A stretch of 64,000 bases of DNA from Methyloversatilis sp. RAC08. GTDB taxonomy: Bacteria; Pseudomonadota; Gammaproteobacteria; Burkholderiales; Rhodocyclaceae. Location of the stretch: positions 2,356,001 to 2,420,000 of the forward strand of contig NZ_CP016448.1 of NCBI RefSeq assembly GCF_001713355.1, in the 5' to 3' direction. The position numbers and the translations under genes were made by a program. Under the pieces are notes generated by a model. It was given only the letters and a program-made list of their open reading frames with translations. It did no database searches and had not been told where the DNA came from. This document shows, in pieces, positions 47,347-57,735 of this stretch. Positions within the stretch are counted from its first letter, which is position 1, and each line of letters opens with the position of its first letter.

Positions 47347-48933
47347 ATGGCTGCGATTCCGGGCGGTGCCGACCACGCGCACGATCACGACCACCATCAG
47401 CCCAGCGGCATCATGCGCTGGGTGACTACGACGAACCACAAGGACATCGGGTCGATGTACCTGTGGTTCAGCTTTGCGATGTTCCTTGTCGGCGGCGTCA
47501 TGGCGCTCGTCATCCGCGCCGAGCTGTTCCAGCCCGGCCTGCAGGTGGTCGATCCCGACCGCTTCAACCAGATGACGACGCTGCACGGTCTCATCATGGT
47601 GTTCGGCGCGATCATGCCGGCCTTCGTCGGCTTCGCGAACTGGATGATTCCGCTGATGATCGGCGCGTCCGACATGGCGTTCGCACGCATGAACAACTGG
47701 TCGTTCTGGCTGCTGCCGCCGGCTGCCATCCTGCTCACGTCGTCACTGCTCGTGCCGGGTGGTGCTGCGGCATCAGGCTGGACGCTGTATCCGCCGCTGA
47801 CCGTACAGATGGGTATCGGCATGGACATGGCGATCTTCGCGGTCCACATCCTCGGCATTTCGTCGATCATGGGTTCGATCAACATCGTGACGACGCTGCT
47901 GAACATGCGGGCGCCGGGCATGACGCTGATGAAGATGCCGCTGTTCTGCTGGACCTGGCTGATCACGGCCTATCTGGTCATCGCAGTGATGCCGGTGCTG
48001 GCGGGAGCGGTCACGATGATCCTGACCGATCGTCACTTCGGCACCAGCTTCTTCAACGCGGCCGGTGGTGGTGACCCGGTGCTGTACCAGCACATCTTCT
48101 GGTTCTTCGGCCACCCCGAGGTTTACATCATCGCGATCCCGGCTTTCGGCGTCGTGTCGCAGGTGATTCCCGCCTTCTCGCGCAAGCCGTTGTTCGGTTA
48201 CGCATCGATGGTCTATGCCACCTCGTCGATCGCCATCCTGTCCTTCATCGTGTGGGCTCACCACATGTATACGGTGGGCATGCCGGTCGCCGGTCAGCTG
48301 TACTTCATGTTCGCCACGATGCTGATCGCCATTCCGACCGGCGTGAAGGTGTTCAACTGGGTGGCCACCATGTGGCGCGGTTCGCTGAGCTTCGAAACCC
48401 CGATGCTTTTCTCGATAGGCTTCCTGTTCCTCTTCACGCTGGGTGGCTTCTCCGGTCTGGTGCTGTCGATGACGGCGGTGGATATCCAGTTGCACGACAG
48501 CTACTACGTCGTGGCGCACTTCCACTACGTGATGGTCGCGGGCGCGCTGTTCTCCGCCTATGCCGGTGCCTATTACTGGCTGCCCAAGTGGACGGGCCAC
48601 ATGTACGACGAGAAACTGGGCAAGCTGCACTTCTGGCTGTCCATCGTGTTCTTCAACATGACCTTCTTCGTGCAGCATTTCCTCGGCCTCGCCGGCATGC
48701 CGCGTCGTATTCCGGATTACTCGCTGCAGTTCGCCGAGTTCAACATGATCTCGTCGATCGGTGCCTTCGGCTTCGGTCTGTCGCAGCTGGTGTTCCTGAT
48801 CGTCGTGCTGAAGTGCATCAAGGGTGGCGAGAAAGCTTCCGCCAAGCCGTGGGATGGCGCTGAAGGCCTTGAGTGGACGGTGCCGTCGCCGGCGCCGCAT
48901 CACACCTTCGAAACGCCCCCGGTCTTCAAGTGA
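47347..48933 (+). CDS. ctaD: Cytochrome c oxidase subunit I
   Basis: A 528-residue catalytic subunit with 12 membrane segments binding haem a, haem a3 and CuB. Diagnostic stretches are TTNHKDIGSMYLWFSFAMF, the haem a His in TTLHGLIMVF, WFFGHPEVYIIAIPAFG (CuB His, cross-linked Tyr and the D-channel Glu), VWAHHMYTVG (two CuB His) and DSYYVVAHFHYVM (haem ligands). It follows ctaC with a CAGGAGATC ribosome site and is translationally coupled to the next small gene. Confidence 0.97.
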   Translation: MAAIPGGADHAHDHDHHQPSGIMRWVTTTNHKDIGSMYLWFSFAMFLVGGVMALVIRAELFQPGLQVVDPDRFNQMTTLHGLIMVFGAIMPAFVGFANWMIPLMIGASDMAFARMNNWSFWLLPPAAILLTSSLLVPGGAAASGWTLYPPLTVQMGIGMDMAIFAVHILGISSIMGSINIVTTLLNMRAPGMTLMKMPLFCWTWLITAYLVIAVMPVLAGAVTMILTDRHFGTSFFNAAGGGDPVLYQHIFWFFGHPEVYIIAIPAFGVVSQVIPAFSRKPLFGYASMVYATSSIAILSFIVWAHHMYTVGMPVAGQLYFMFATMLIAIPTGVKVFNWVATMWRGSLSFETPMLFSIGFLFLFTLGGFSGLVLSMTAVDIQLHDSYYVVAHFHYVMVAGALFSAYAGAYYWLPKWTGHMYDEKLGKLHFWLSIVFFNMTFFVQHFLGLAGMPRRIPDYSLQFAEFNMISSIGAFGFGLSQLVFLIVVLKCIKGGEKASAKPWDGAEGLEWTVPSPAPHHTFETPPVFK

Positions 48934-49061
48934 GCGCGGCTGTGATTTCAAGCGAAGACGAGCTCCGCCGCCGCAACGTACGCACTGCGGTGTGGCTGGC
49001 GGGGACCGCGGTAGCGGTGTTCGTGGCCTTCGTGGTTCGTTACGGGTTGTCCGGCCAATGA
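48930..49061 (+). CDS. Cytochrome oxidase small assembly protein
   Basis: A 43-codon frame that begins with GTG overlapping the ctaD stop (GTGA) and ends overlapping the cox11 start. It encodes a short polar start (SSEDELRRRNVRTAVW) and one membrane segment (LAGTAVAVFVAFVVRYGLSG). Size, position and topology match the tiny cox-associated proteins found between subunit I and Cox11 in betaproteobacteria. A second GTG at 48942 would shorten it by four residues. The short overlaps at both ends argue strongly that it is translated. Confidence 0.8.
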   Translation: MSAAVISSEDELRRRNVRTAVWLAGTAVAVFVAFVVRYGLSGQ

Positions 49062-49651
49062 CAACTCCGGAACAGGGCGGGGCGGTGTCCGAAAGACGCA
49101 ACCGCTCGACGCTGGTGCGGTTGATCGTGTCCGCATTTCTGATGTTCGGCTTCGGCTACGCGCTGGTGCCGTTCTATGAAAAGCTTTGTCAGGTGCTTGA
49201 CGTCAACAACCTGAACAAGCAGGACAACAGTCTGCCATTCAACACCCAGGTCGACCGTTCGCGCAGCGTGACGGTCGAGTTCGACGCCAACCTGCACAAG
49301 CTGCCGTGGAACTTCAAGCCGGTGACCGGTTCGATGGTGGTGCATCCGGGCGAAGTCGTGACGATCGAGTATGAAGTGTCGAACACGCGGCAGAGCGCGG
49401 TGACCGGACAGGCGATCCCCAGTTACACGCCGTCGGCGGCGATGCAGTACTTCCAGAAGATGGAATGCTTCTGCTTCAAGCAGCAGACACTCGCGGCGGG
49501 CGAGGTGCGGCGAATGCCAGTGGCCTTCCTGGTGTCTTCATCGTTGCCGAAGGACATCAACACGATCACGCTCTCCTATACCTTCTTCGAGGTTCCCGGT
49601 GCGACAGCCGAAGCGGTCGGGCGTGATGGCAATGCAGGGGCAGGGGGTTGA
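49058..49651 (+). CDS. ctaG: Cytochrome c oxidase assembly protein Cox11/CtaG
   Basis: A 197-residue copper-delivery protein that loads CuB of subunit I. It has one N-terminal membrane segment (about 20-42, with ALVPFYEKLCQVL following) and a periplasmic immunoglobulin-like domain holding the copper motif KMECFCFKQQ. The VHPGEVVTIEYEVSN and LPKDINTITLSYTFFEV blocks are typical. Overlaps the small assembly gene by four bases. Confidence 0.95.
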   Translation: MTTPEQGGAVSERRNRSTLVRLIVSAFLMFGFGYALVPFYEKLCQVLDVNNLNKQDNSLPFNTQVDRSRSVTVEFDANLHKLPWNFKPVTGSMVVHPGEVVTIEYEVSNTRQSAVTGQAIPSYTPSAAMQYFQKMECFCFKQQTLAAGEVRRMPVAFLVSSSLPKDINTITLSYTFFEVPGATAEAVGRDGNAGAGG

Positions 49652-49842
49652 ACGTGGCCAGTATCTTCCGCAATGTCGTGACCGTATTGTCCGCATTCGC
49701 CGGAGTGCGGGGGAAGCGCAATCATGACGAAGCAGCGGCGTCGCTGACGCCAGTGCAAGTTATCATCACGGGCGTCGTGGCCGCCGCGTTGTTCGTGATC
49801 ACGTTGCTGGTGGTTGTGAGAGTTCTGATCAGTATTGCTTGA
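49648..49842 (+). CDS. DUF2970 small membrane protein
   Basis: A 64-residue protein of the DUF2970 family: FRNVVTVLSAFAGVRG, then a charged turn with HDEAA, and a C-terminal membrane segment (GVVAAALFVITLLVVVRVLI). The family recurs between cox11 and subunit III in betaproteobacteria and is probably linked to oxidase assembly, though untested. The start is TTG at 49648, overlapping the ctaG stop, or GTG at 49654. Confidence 0.82.
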   Translation: MNVASIFRNVVTVLSAFAGVRGKRNHDEAAASLTPVQVIITGVVAAALFVITLLVVVRVLISIA

Positions 49843-49869
49843 GAGAATAACGGGAAGGAAAATTAAAAA

Positions 49870-50736
49870 ATGAGTTCGAATACGCCTCACCAAGCACCGT
49901 ATTACTACGTGCCGTCGCCGTCGACCTACCCGATCACCGGTTCGGTCGCCTTGCTGCTGTTTGCACTGGGATCGGTGCTGACGATGAACGCGATCCAGGG
50001 GGGGGCTTACGTTCTGGGTGCCGGCATCCTGACACTGCTGTACATGATGTTCATCTGGTTCCGCAAGGTTGCCCACGAGTCGGAAGGCGGTCTGTACAAC
50101 AAGCGTGTCGGCATGTCGTTCCGCTGGAGCATGGGCTGGTTCATCTTTTCGGAGGTGATGTTCTTTGCGGCCTTCTTCGGCGCGCTGTTTTACGCACGTG
50201 TGCTGTCCATCCCGGATCTCGCGTCGCTCGAACATCAGGCCTTGCTGTGGCCGGAAGCCACGAACGCATGGCCGAATCCGGGTCCGGCCTACGATGGCGG
50301 CCCGTTCACCCCGATGGGCGCATGGGGCATACCGGCACTCAACACCTTCCTGCTGCTCACGTCCGGTGCCACGTTGACGTGGGCGCACCACGGCATGCTG
50401 CATGACAACCGCGGGCAGCTGAAGCTCGGTCTGTTTCTGACCATCCTGCTCGGCGTCGTATTCCTGGGTTTCCAAGTCTACGAATACATGCACGCCTACA
50501 GTGACCTGAACGTCAAACTGACGACCGGCGTGTTCGGATCGCTGTTTTACCTGCTGACCGGTTTTCACGGCTTTCACGTGACCATTGGTGCAACGATGCT
50601 GATCGTGATACTGTGCCGCGTCTTTGCCGGACATTTCACTTCAACGAATCATTTCGGCTTCGAAGCCGTTGCCTGGTACTGGCACTTTGTTGACGTCGTC
50701 TGGCTGCTGCTTTTCGTTGTGGTCTACTGGATCTGA
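49870..50736 (+). CDS. ctaE: Cytochrome c oxidase subunit III
   Basis: A 288-residue subunit with seven membrane segments that stabilises subunit I and binds lipids. Conserved blocks are YYVPSPSTYPITGSVALL, MSFRWSMGWFIFSEVMFF (with the conserved Glu), LLTSGATLTWAHH, LLTGFHGFHVTIGA and GFEAVAWYWHFVDVVWLLLF. It closes the subunit part of the locus and is followed by a strong terminator. Confidence 0.97.
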   Translation: MSSNTPHQAPYYYVPSPSTYPITGSVALLLFALGSVLTMNAIQGGAYVLGAGILTLLYMMFIWFRKVAHESEGGLYNKRVGMSFRWSMGWFIFSEVMFFAAFFGALFYARVLSIPDLASLEHQALLWPEATNAWPNPGPAYDGGPFTPMGAWGIPALNTFLLLTSGATLTWAHHGMLHDNRGQLKLGLFLTILLGVVFLGFQVYEYMHAYSDLNVKLTTGVFGSLFYLLTGFHGFHVTIGATMLIVILCRVFAGHFTSTNHFGFEAVAWYWHFVDVVWLLLFVVVYWI

Positions 50737-50804
50737 TGGAACGGAATTAGCGAGGAGGAGAGTGGGCCGGTATCAAACAAGAGCCCTTAAAAAATAAATA
50801 CTCG

Positions 50805-50832
50805 GCGCCGCACATCGTGCGGCGCTTTTTTT
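50805..50832 (+). terminator. Intrinsic terminator after ctaE
   Basis: GCGCCGCAC, loop ATC and GTGCGGCGC form a 9-bp stem followed by seven Ts, 68 bases beyond the ctaE stop. It should end the ctaC-ctaE transcript. Confidence 0.95.
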
Positions 50833-50907
50833 CGTGGATCCGATCCGGTGCCGAACTGCTTCGTGAAACGAGCGCTGGGGCGCCCGGCCGCGACACGAAG
50901 CAGTGGC

Positions 50908-51102
50908 TCACAGTTTTCCTTCGATGAGCCCGAAGCGGTAGCTCAGCGTCAGCGCGACGAACAGTGCGATCGACAGGCCGACCCGCAGCGCCAGCGCGCG
51001 CATCATCCGGCTTGAGTTCCCCGTATCGCGGAACAGGAAGAACAGTGCCGACCCCAGGCTGGCAATGATTAACAGCAAGACGACGATTACGAGATAGCGC
51101 AT
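50908..51102 (-). CDS. DUF2909 twin-transmembrane protein
   Basis: A 64-residue protein of two membrane segments (LVIVVLLLIIASLGSALFFL and GLSIALFVALTLSYRF) joined by a short loop with two Arg-rich turns (RDTGNSSRMMRALALR). It matches the DUF2909 family that recurs within cox loci of betaproteobacteria, and it is the only gene of the locus on the minus strand. Function unknown. Confidence 0.82.
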   Translation of the reverse strand: MRYLVIVVLLLIIASLGSALFFLFRDTGNSSRMMRALALRVGLSIALFVALTLSYRFGLIEGKL

Positions 51103-51153
51103 CAAACGATTCCCTTTTCAAGATGTCCAGTGTATCCCGGACATCTCACCGCA

Positions 51154-51876
51154 ATGACCCAGTTCACCTTCGCCCGTCGCACTTTCGTGATCCGATTCTG
51201 GCCCGCGCTGATCTGCGCGCTGGTCATCGCTGTCACGATAGCCGCGGCACAATGGCAAACCGCGCGCGCGCACTACAAGCAGGGGCTTCTCGCTGCCTAT
51301 GAACTCGCCCAGTCCGCACCCGCACTCGATGTCACGCAATGGGGCCCGGTCGCTCCGGCCGAGTATTCGAATGCCACGATCGAAGGTGTGTGGAAGGCCA
51401 GCGTGCTGATCTACGCCGATAACCGGGTACGCAATGGTCAGGTCGGTTACGGGGTATTCATGCCGCTGTGCCAGACGTCTGTGCGCTGTGTGCTGGTCGA
51501 TCGTGGCTGGGTACGCAGCGGTCGCCTGCGCGAAGACCTGCCGGCTGTTCCGACCGAACCCGGTGTGCAGCGCATCGAAGGCGTCGTGCTGCGTGCCGAG
51601 TCGAGATTTGTCGAACTGTCGGCGGATTCGGTCGAGGGCAAGGTGTGGCAGAACGTGACCGTTGATCGCGTCGCACGCGCCAGTTCGCTGGAACTGGCGC
51701 CATTCATTTTCGCGCAGCACGGTGGTCCCGAAGATGGTCTGACGCGCGAGCGCCTGAAGCCCGAGTTCGGTATCGACAAGCACATCGCCTACGCCGGCCA
51801 GTGGTACGCCTTCGCCCTCGTCACTGCGTTGTCCGGACTGTTCGCCGCCATGAAGAAAACAGGAGAGAAGTCTTGA
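51154..51876 (+). CDS. SURF1 family cytochrome oxidase assembly protein
   Basis: A 240-residue protein with one membrane segment at each end (about 12-32 and 212-232) and a soluble SURF1 domain between. Typical blocks are WQTARAHYKQGLL, LIYADNRVRNGQVGYGVFMPL, VDRGWVR and KHIAYAGQWYAFAL. SURF1 assists haem a insertion into subunit I. A longer start at 51130 is possible. Overlaps the next gene by four bases. Confidence 0.92.
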   Translation: MTQFTFARRTFVIRFWPALICALVIAVTIAAAQWQTARAHYKQGLLAAYELAQSAPALDVTQWGPVAPAEYSNATIEGVWKASVLIYADNRVRNGQVGYGVFMPLCQTSVRCVLVDRGWVRSGRLREDLPAVPTEPGVQRIEGVVLRAESRFVELSADSVEGKVWQNVTVDRVARASSLELAPFIFAQHGGPEDGLTRERLKPEFGIDKHIAYAGQWYAFALVTALSGLFAAMKKTGEKS

Positions 51877-52430
51877 ACGGCAAGAAGACGCTGGTTGTAA
51901 TCGGTCTGGTGTGCACGCTGCCACTGATCGCCTCGTACGCGCTTTACTATCTGTGGCGACCCGACAGCACGGTCAACTACGGGCAGCTGCTGTCGCCACA
52001 GCCTCTGCCGAAAGAGGCGCTGACGTCGATCGCAGGCAAGTCGTTCGATTTCGACAGCCTAAAGGGACGCTGGACGCTGGTGCTCGCCGACAGCGGCGCG
52101 TGCGATGCGCGCTGCGAACAATCGCTCTATTTCATCCGCCAGGTACGCAAGGCGCAGGGTGAGCACCAGGACCGCATCGAGCGCGTGTGGCTGCTCAATG
52201 ACGCGACATTGCCGCAGGCGAAGCTCGTTGAAGCAGTCGAAGGCATGCACATCGTGCGCGCCGAGGGCTCGGCCACGCTGGCTGCGTTGATCCGGGAGCC
52301 GGCGCATGCCCGAGCCATCTACCTGATCGATCCGCTCGGGCAGTTGATGATGCGCTACCCGGACGAGCCGGACCCGAAGAAGATGATCAAGGATTTCCAA
52401 CGACTGATGAAGTACTCGAGGCTCGGCTGA
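51873..52430 (+). CDS. SCO-like thioredoxin-fold membrane protein with CX3C
   Basis: A 185-residue protein with one N-terminal membrane segment (about 6-27) and a thioredoxin-like domain. Cys77 and Cys81 (SGACDARCEQSLYFIRQ) form the CX3C copper/thiol motif of SCO proteins, but the region of the third copper ligand (a His after the motif in true SCO) is not clear here. It is distinct from the SCO protein at 54.3 kb. Translation starts at TTG (51873), inside the SURF1 stop, after AGGAGA. Likely a redox or copper helper for CuA assembly. Confidence 0.85.
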   Translation: MNGKKTLVVIGLVCTLPLIASYALYYLWRPDSTVNYGQLLSPQPLPKEALTSIAGKSFDFDSLKGRWTLVLADSGACDARCEQSLYFIRQVRKAQGEHQDRIERVWLLNDATLPQAKLVEAVEGMHIVRAEGSATLAALIREPAHARAIYLIDPLGQLMMRYPDEPDPKKMIKDFQRLMKYSRLG

Positions 52431-53446
52431 TGAATACCTACCGCAAGCTGCTGCTCGCCACCCTGGCGATGACCTTCGCACTGATTGTGCTCGGCGCCTA
52501 CGTGCGACTGTCCGACGCCGGACTGGGTTGTCCGGACTGGCCCGGCTGTTACGGCCACGCCACCGTAACCCAGGCGTCGGATCACATATCCGCTGCGCAG
52601 GAGGCCGATCCGCACGGTCCGGTGACCTTTGCCAAGGCCTGGAAGGAAATGATCCACCGCTACTTTGCGGGCATCGTTGGCTTGTGCATCGTCGGCATCG
52701 CAGCGCTTGCCTGGCGCAACCGGCGCGATCCTGCGGCGTCGCCCTGGCTGGCGACAGCCCTGATAGGCGTTGTTGGTCTGCAGGCGATGTTCGGCAAGTG
52801 GACGGTCACCATGCTGCTCAAACCGGCCATCGTCACCGGCCATCTTATCGGCGGCCTGACCGTGCTCGCGCTGCTGGTCTGCCTGTACGCGCGTACGCTG
52901 GCACCCTCCCGCATCACCGTCAGTCCGGCGCTGCGCCTGTTCGCCATGTCGGCCTTCGTGGTGCTCGCAGCGCAGATCACTTTGGGCGGTTGGGTCAGCA
53001 CGAATTACGCGGCGCTGGCCTGTTCCGACCTGCCGACCTGCCGCGGTGCCTGGGTGCCGGAGATGGATATCGCCAACGGCTTCCACGTCATCCGAGAACT
53101 GGGCGTCGGTGCCGATGGCGAAACGCTGACCATCGAGGCCTTGACGGCGATCCACTGGATGCACCGGGTCGGCGCGGTCATTGCGACACTTGTGCTGGTA
53201 TCCCTCGCGTTCGGCCTGCGCAGAGCCGGTCACGCAGCGCTTTCGACGGCATTGCTGGTGATTCTGGTGCTGCAGGTGCTGCTCGGTCTGGCCAATGTCT
53301 GGTTCAGCCTGCCACTTCCGCTGGCTGCTGCGCACAACGGCGGCGCTGCGGCGCTGGTGATCGTGATGGTGCTGATAAACTACCGCCTTCGCGCGACCGC
53401 GCAGCAACGCTATTCCGGAGTTTTCCATGAAAGCCATGCGGCTTGA
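52430..53446 (+). CDS. ctaA: Haem A synthase
   Basis: A 338-residue inner-membrane enzyme (COX15/CtaA) that oxidises the haem O methyl group to the formyl of haem A. Eight membrane segments are arranged in two similar halves. Conserved features are the start [22 protein letters not shown], the haem-ligand His in [42 protein letters not shown] and [11 protein letters not shown]. One-base overlap with the preceding stop (TGATG). Confidence 0.96.
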   Translation: MNTYRKLLLATLAMTFALIVLGAYVRLSDAGLGCPDWPGCYGHATVTQASDHISAAQEADPHGPVTFAKAWKEMIHRYFAGIVGLCIVGIAALAWRNRRDPAASPWLATALIGVVGLQAMFGKWTVTMLLKPAIVTGHLIGGLTVLALLVCLYARTLAPSRITVSPALRLFAMSAFVVLAAQITLGGWVSTNYAALACSDLPTCRGAWVPEMDIANGFHVIRELGVGADGETLTIEALTAIHWMHRVGAVIATLVLVSLAFGLRRAGHAALSTALLVILVLQVLLGLANVWFSLPLPLAAAHNGGAAALVIVMVLINYRLRATAQQRYSGVFHESHAA

Positions 53447-54326
53447 TCTACCGCCCCTGTCGCTGAGGCTGGCCAATTACCTGCAGCTGACCAAGCCGCG
53501 CGTCGTCCAGCTGATCGTTTTCTGCGCGGTGATCGGCATGTTTCTCGCCGTGCCGCAGGGCCTGCCGCCGATGGGTGTGGTATTGGCCGCCACCGTGGGG
53601 ATCGGGCTGGTGGCGGGTGCCGCCGCCGCGATCAACTGTCTGGTGGAACAGAAGATCGACGCCGTGATGGCGCGCACGCGGGCGCGTCCGTTGCCGCGCG
53701 GCGAGGTCAATTCTCTCGAAACGCTGATCTTCTCGGGTGTGGTCGGCGGTGTCGGCCTGACCCTGCTTTACCACTGGGTCAATCCGCTGACCATGTGGCT
53801 CACGCTTGCGACCTTCATCGGCTACGCCATCATCTACACGATCGTACTCAAGCCGGCGACGCCGCAGAACATCGTGATCGGCGGTGCTTCCGGCGCGATG
53901 CCGCCGGTGCTGGGCTGGGCCGCGGTGACCGGCGAAGTGTCGTCCGATGCACTGCTGCTGTTCCTGATCATTTTCGCGTGGACGCCGCCGCACTTCTGGG
54001 CTCTTGCGCTCTATCGCACGCAGGAATACGCCAAGGCAGGGCTGCCGATGCTGCCGGTGACCCATGGTGCCGAATACACCCGGCTGCAGGTGTTTCTGTA
54101 CACCCTTATCCTGTTTGCGGTCACCCTGCTGCCGTTCGCCTCGCGCATGAGTGGCTGGATCTACCTCGCGGCAGCGATCGTGCTAGGCGGCATTTTCATC
54201 GCCTACGCCTGGCGCCTGATGCGCAATTACTCCGACGATCTCGCCAAGCGCACGTTCCGCTTTTCGCTCTGGCACTTGTCCCTGCTGTTTGCAGCGCTGC
54301 TGGTCGATCACTACATCCCGCTATGA
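53427..54326 (+). CDS. ctaB: Protohaem IX farnesyltransferase (haem O synthase)
   Basis: A 299-residue inner-membrane prenyltransferase that converts haem B to haem O, the substrate of CtaA. The first Asp-rich-type motif is [40 protein letters not shown] and [15 protein letters not shown] are the other signatures. Nine membrane segments. It overlaps ctaA by 20 bases and sco by four, so the three are coupled. The first ATG (53427) follows GGAG. Confidence 0.96.
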   Translation: MKAMRLDLPPLSLRLANYLQLTKPRVVQLIVFCAVIGMFLAVPQGLPPMGVVLAATVGIGLVAGAAAAINCLVEQKIDAVMARTRARPLPRGEVNSLETLIFSGVVGGVGLTLLYHWVNPLTMWLTLATFIGYAIIYTIVLKPATPQNIVIGGASGAMPPVLGWAAVTGEVSSDALLLFLIIFAWTPPHFWALALYRTQEYAKAGLPMLPVTHGAEYTRLQVFLYTLILFAVTLLPFASRMSGWIYLAAAIVLGGIFIAYAWRLMRNYSDDLAKRTFRFSLWHLSLLFAALLVDHYIPL

Positions 54327-54907
54327 ACCGCCGCCTCTTCGCGACCGCGCTATTTGCTGTCGCACTGTCGGGTTGCAGTCCGTCCGGCCCCAGCTATCGA
54401 AGCATCGACGTGACCGGTGCCGAATATGGCCGGGGTTTCACGCTGACCGACCACACCGGTCAGCAGCGTACGCTGGCCGACTACAAGGGCAAGCTGGTCA
54501 CGCTGTTCTTCGGATTCACGCATTGTCCCGATGTGTGCCCGACCAGCCTCTCGACCATGAAGCAGGCGCTTGAGCTGCTTGGACCGGATGCGACAAAGGT
54601 GCAGGTGCTGTTCATCACGGTCGACCCCGAGCGTGACACGGCAGAGCTGCTGGCCGGCTATGTGCCGAAATTCGACCCGTCCTTCGTCGGTCTGCGCGGC
54701 GATGCTGCGGCGACTGCCGCCACGGCCAAGGAATACAAGATCTTCTACCAGAAGGTTGCTGGCAGTACCGAAGGGCAGTACACGATGGATCATTCGGCCG
54801 GTACCTACGTCCATGACGCGCAGGGCCGACTGCGGCTGTTCATCCGTCACGGCGAGACGGCTGCCAATATCGCGCAGGACCTGAAAACGCTGCTCGCAGC
54901 CAGCTGA
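54323..54907 (+). CDS. SCO1/SenC copper chaperone lipoprotein
   Basis: A 194-residue lipoprotein (lipobox ALSGC, lipid on Cys18). The SCO domain has the copper-binding Cys68 and Cys72 in [15 protein letters not shown] and the third ligand His in [11 protein letters not shown], with [10 protein letters not shown] between. It delivers copper to the CuA site of subunit II. The gene ends the oxidase locus at a terminator shared with rpoH. Confidence 0.95.
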   Translation: MNRRLFATALFAVALSGCSPSGPSYRSIDVTGAEYGRGFTLTDHTGQQRTLADYKGKLVTLFFGFTHCPDVCPTSLSTMKQALELLGPDATKVQVLFITVDPERDTAELLAGYVPKFDPSFVGLRGDAAATAATAKEYKIFYQKVAGSTEGQYTMDHSAGTYVHDAQGRLRLFIRHGETAANIAQDLKTLLAAS

Positions 54908-54909
54908 AA

Positions 54910-54935
54910 AAAAAGCGACCCGGAGGTCGCTTTTT
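54910..54935. terminator. Bidirectional terminator between sco and rpoH
   Basis: AAAAAGCGACC, loop CGGA and GGTCGCTTTTT form an 11-bp perfect stem with T runs available in both directions. It lies between the converging sco and rpoH genes. Confidence 0.92.
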
Positions 54936-54970
54936 CTTGTCCAGCCGACGGGTCGCGACCGTAGTCCGGG

Positions 54971-55858
<888 letters not shown>

Positions 55859-55884
55859 GTTGCATTCCTCCCTTGCGTGCAAGA

Positions 55885-55911
55885 TTAGCACTCCTCGCTA
55901 TTGAGTGCTAA
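55885..55911 (-). promoter_or_regulatory. CIRCE element (HrcA operator) upstream of rpoH
   Basis: TTAGCACTC and GAGTGCTAA form a perfect 9-base inverted repeat with a 9-base spacer, the exact CIRCE consensus. It starts 27 bases before the rpoH ATG, a position that would overlap the start of the transcript. HrcA repressor bound here would release rpoH expression on heat shock. Confidence 0.95.
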
Positions 55912-56041
55912 CGGTCGAATCGGTTCATTGCGTCGCAATATGTAACGGGTCACTGCGCGCCGACTGCGACGGCTCGCTTTGGGGTTGGACCGGGGGGCAC
56001 GCTACAATCCGCTCATCAGTCACCGTCCTGTCAAACCGCCG

Positions 56042-56353
56042 ATGCGCATTCCGACTGCCCTGTTCCTGCTGATGTGCTGTCCGGTGATCGCGTTCGCCCA
56101 GTTGCGGGCGATTCCGCCGGACGCGATCAAGGCGAAGATGCAGCCGCCGCAGGACGGTCTGGTCGAAATGGGCAAGCATGTCTTCCGGCTGGCGCCCGGT
56201 GCCCACATACGTTCGACCGACAACCGCATCATGCTGCCGGTCATGATCACGTCCGAACAGGTCGTGCGCTACAAGCTGGACGCCAATGGTGACCTGTACC
56301 GCGTGTGGATCCTGTCGCCGGACGAGATCGACCTTCCGGCCCCCAAACAGTAG
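56042..56353 (+). CDS. Small exported protein of unknown function
   Basis: A 103-residue protein with a signal peptide ([20 protein letters not shown], probable cleavage after AFA). The mature part contains [27 protein letters not shown] and ends with [23 protein letters not shown], a pattern of short strands. No Cys occurs after the leader. I do not recognise it. It lies 32 bases upstream of miaB on the same strand. Confidence 0.7.
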   Translation: MRIPTALFLLMCCPVIAFAQLRAIPPDAIKAKMQPPQDGLVEMGKHVFRLAPGAHIRSTDNRIMLPVMITSEQVVRYKLDANGDLYRVWILSPDEIDLPAPKQ

Positions 56354-56385
56354 GCAAGCATGACGATCCGGATGAATTCGCCCCG

Positions 56386-57735
56386 ATGAGCCGCAAGATT
56401 TACATCAAGACCTTTGGTTGCCAGATGAACGAGTACGACTCGGACAAGATGGCCGACGTGCTCGGCGAGTCCGAAGGTCTGACGCCGACCGATCGCCCGG
56501 AAGAAGCGGACGTGATCCTGTTCAACACCTGTTCGGTGCGCGAAAAGGCGCAGGAGAAGGTGTTTCATGATCTCGGTCGGGTCAAGCATCTGAAGAAGGA
56601 CAACCCGCGCCTGCTGATCGGCGTCGGCGGTTGTGTCGCCAGTCAGGAAGGTGCGGCCATCGTCGAACGCGCGCCCTATGTTGATTTCGTGTTCGGCCCG
56701 CAGACCCTGCACCGTCTGCCCGACCTGATCGCGAAGCGGCGCGAGAGCGGGCGGCCGCAGGTCGACATCAGTTTCCCCGAGATCGAGAAGTTCGATCACA
56801 TGCCACCGGCGCGCGTCGAAGGCGCCACCGCCTTCGTGTCCATCATGGAAGGCTGCTCGAAGTACTGCACTTTCTGTGTCGTGCCCTACACGCGCGGCGA
56901 GGAAGTGTCGCGCCCGCTGGACGACATCCTGACCGAGGTGGCGACGCTGGTCGCGCAGGGCGTAAAGGAAGTGACCTTGCTCGGCCAGAACGTCAATGCC
57001 TGGCGTGCGCCGATCAGCCGCGGCTCGGACGACATCGGCGATTTCGCCTTCCTGCTCGAATGCGTGCATGACCTGCCCGGCATCGAGCGCATGCGCTACA
57101 CGACCTCGCACCCGCGCGAAATGACGCAACGGGTGATCGACGCCTACGCGCGCCTGCCCAAGCTGGTGTCGCAGCTGCACCTTCCGGTGCAGAGCGGCTC
57201 CGACCGCATCCTCGCGGCGATGAAACGCGGCTACACGGCGCTCGAATACAAGGCGGTGGTGCGCAGGCTGCGCGCAGCGCGTCCCGACCTGTCGCTCAGC
57301 TCCGACTTCATCATCGGCTTTCCGGGTGAAACCGATGACGACTTCGAAAAGACGATGAAGCTGATCGACGATGTCGGTTTCGACAACAGCTTCAGCTTCG
57401 TCTACAGCGCACGGCCCGGCACGCCGGCCGCCGACATGGCGGACGATACTCCGACCGAGGTGAAGCAGGCACGGCTGGCGCGACTGCAGAAGCGCATCGA
57501 GGAACACACACAGGCGATCAGCCAGGCCATGGTCGGCACGGTGCAGCGCATCCTGGTCGAAGGGGCGTCGCGCAAGGACGCGCGCGAACTGGCCGGTCGC
57601 ACCGACAACAACCGCGTCGTGAATTTCAGCGGCCCGGCCCGGCTCATCGGACACTTCATCGACGTGCGCATCGAATCGGCGCTGCCGCACAGCCTGCGTG
57701 GCGCGGTGCTCACGCGAGAGGCGGTCGACGCTTGA
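56386..57735 (+). CDS. miaB: tRNA-2-methylthio-N6-isopentenyladenosine37 synthase
   Basis: A 449-residue radical-SAM methylthiotransferase acting on tRNA A37. The N-terminal domain holds one cluster through Cys in [23 protein letters not shown] and [10 protein letters not shown]; the SAM cluster is in [17 protein letters not shown]; a TRAM RNA-binding domain ends the protein ([15 protein letters not shown], then GHFIDVRI). The ATG at 56386 begins the conserved [10 protein letters not shown] region. It is the head of the miaB-phoH-ybeY-corC-lnt cluster. Confidence 0.97.
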   Translation: MSRKIYIKTFGCQMNEYDSDKMADVLGESEGLTPTDRPEEADVILFNTCSVREKAQEKVFHDLGRVKHLKKDNPRLLIGVGGCVASQEGAAIVERAPYVDFVFGPQTLHRLPDLIAKRRESGRPQVDISFPEIEKFDHMPPARVEGATAFVSIMEGCSKYCTFCVVPYTRGEEVSRPLDDILTEVATLVAQGVKEVTLLGQNVNAWRAPISRGSDDIGDFAFLLECVHDLPGIERMRYTTSHPREMTQRVIDAYARLPKLVSQLHLPVQSGSDRILAAMKRGYTALEYKAVVRRLRAARPDLSLSSDFIIGFPGETDDDFEKTMKLIDDVGFDNSFSFVYSARPGTPAADMADDTPTEVKQARLARLQKRIEEHTQAISQAMVGTVQRILVEGASRKDARELAGRTDNNRVVNFSGPARLIGHFIDVRIESALPHSLRGAVLTREAVDA

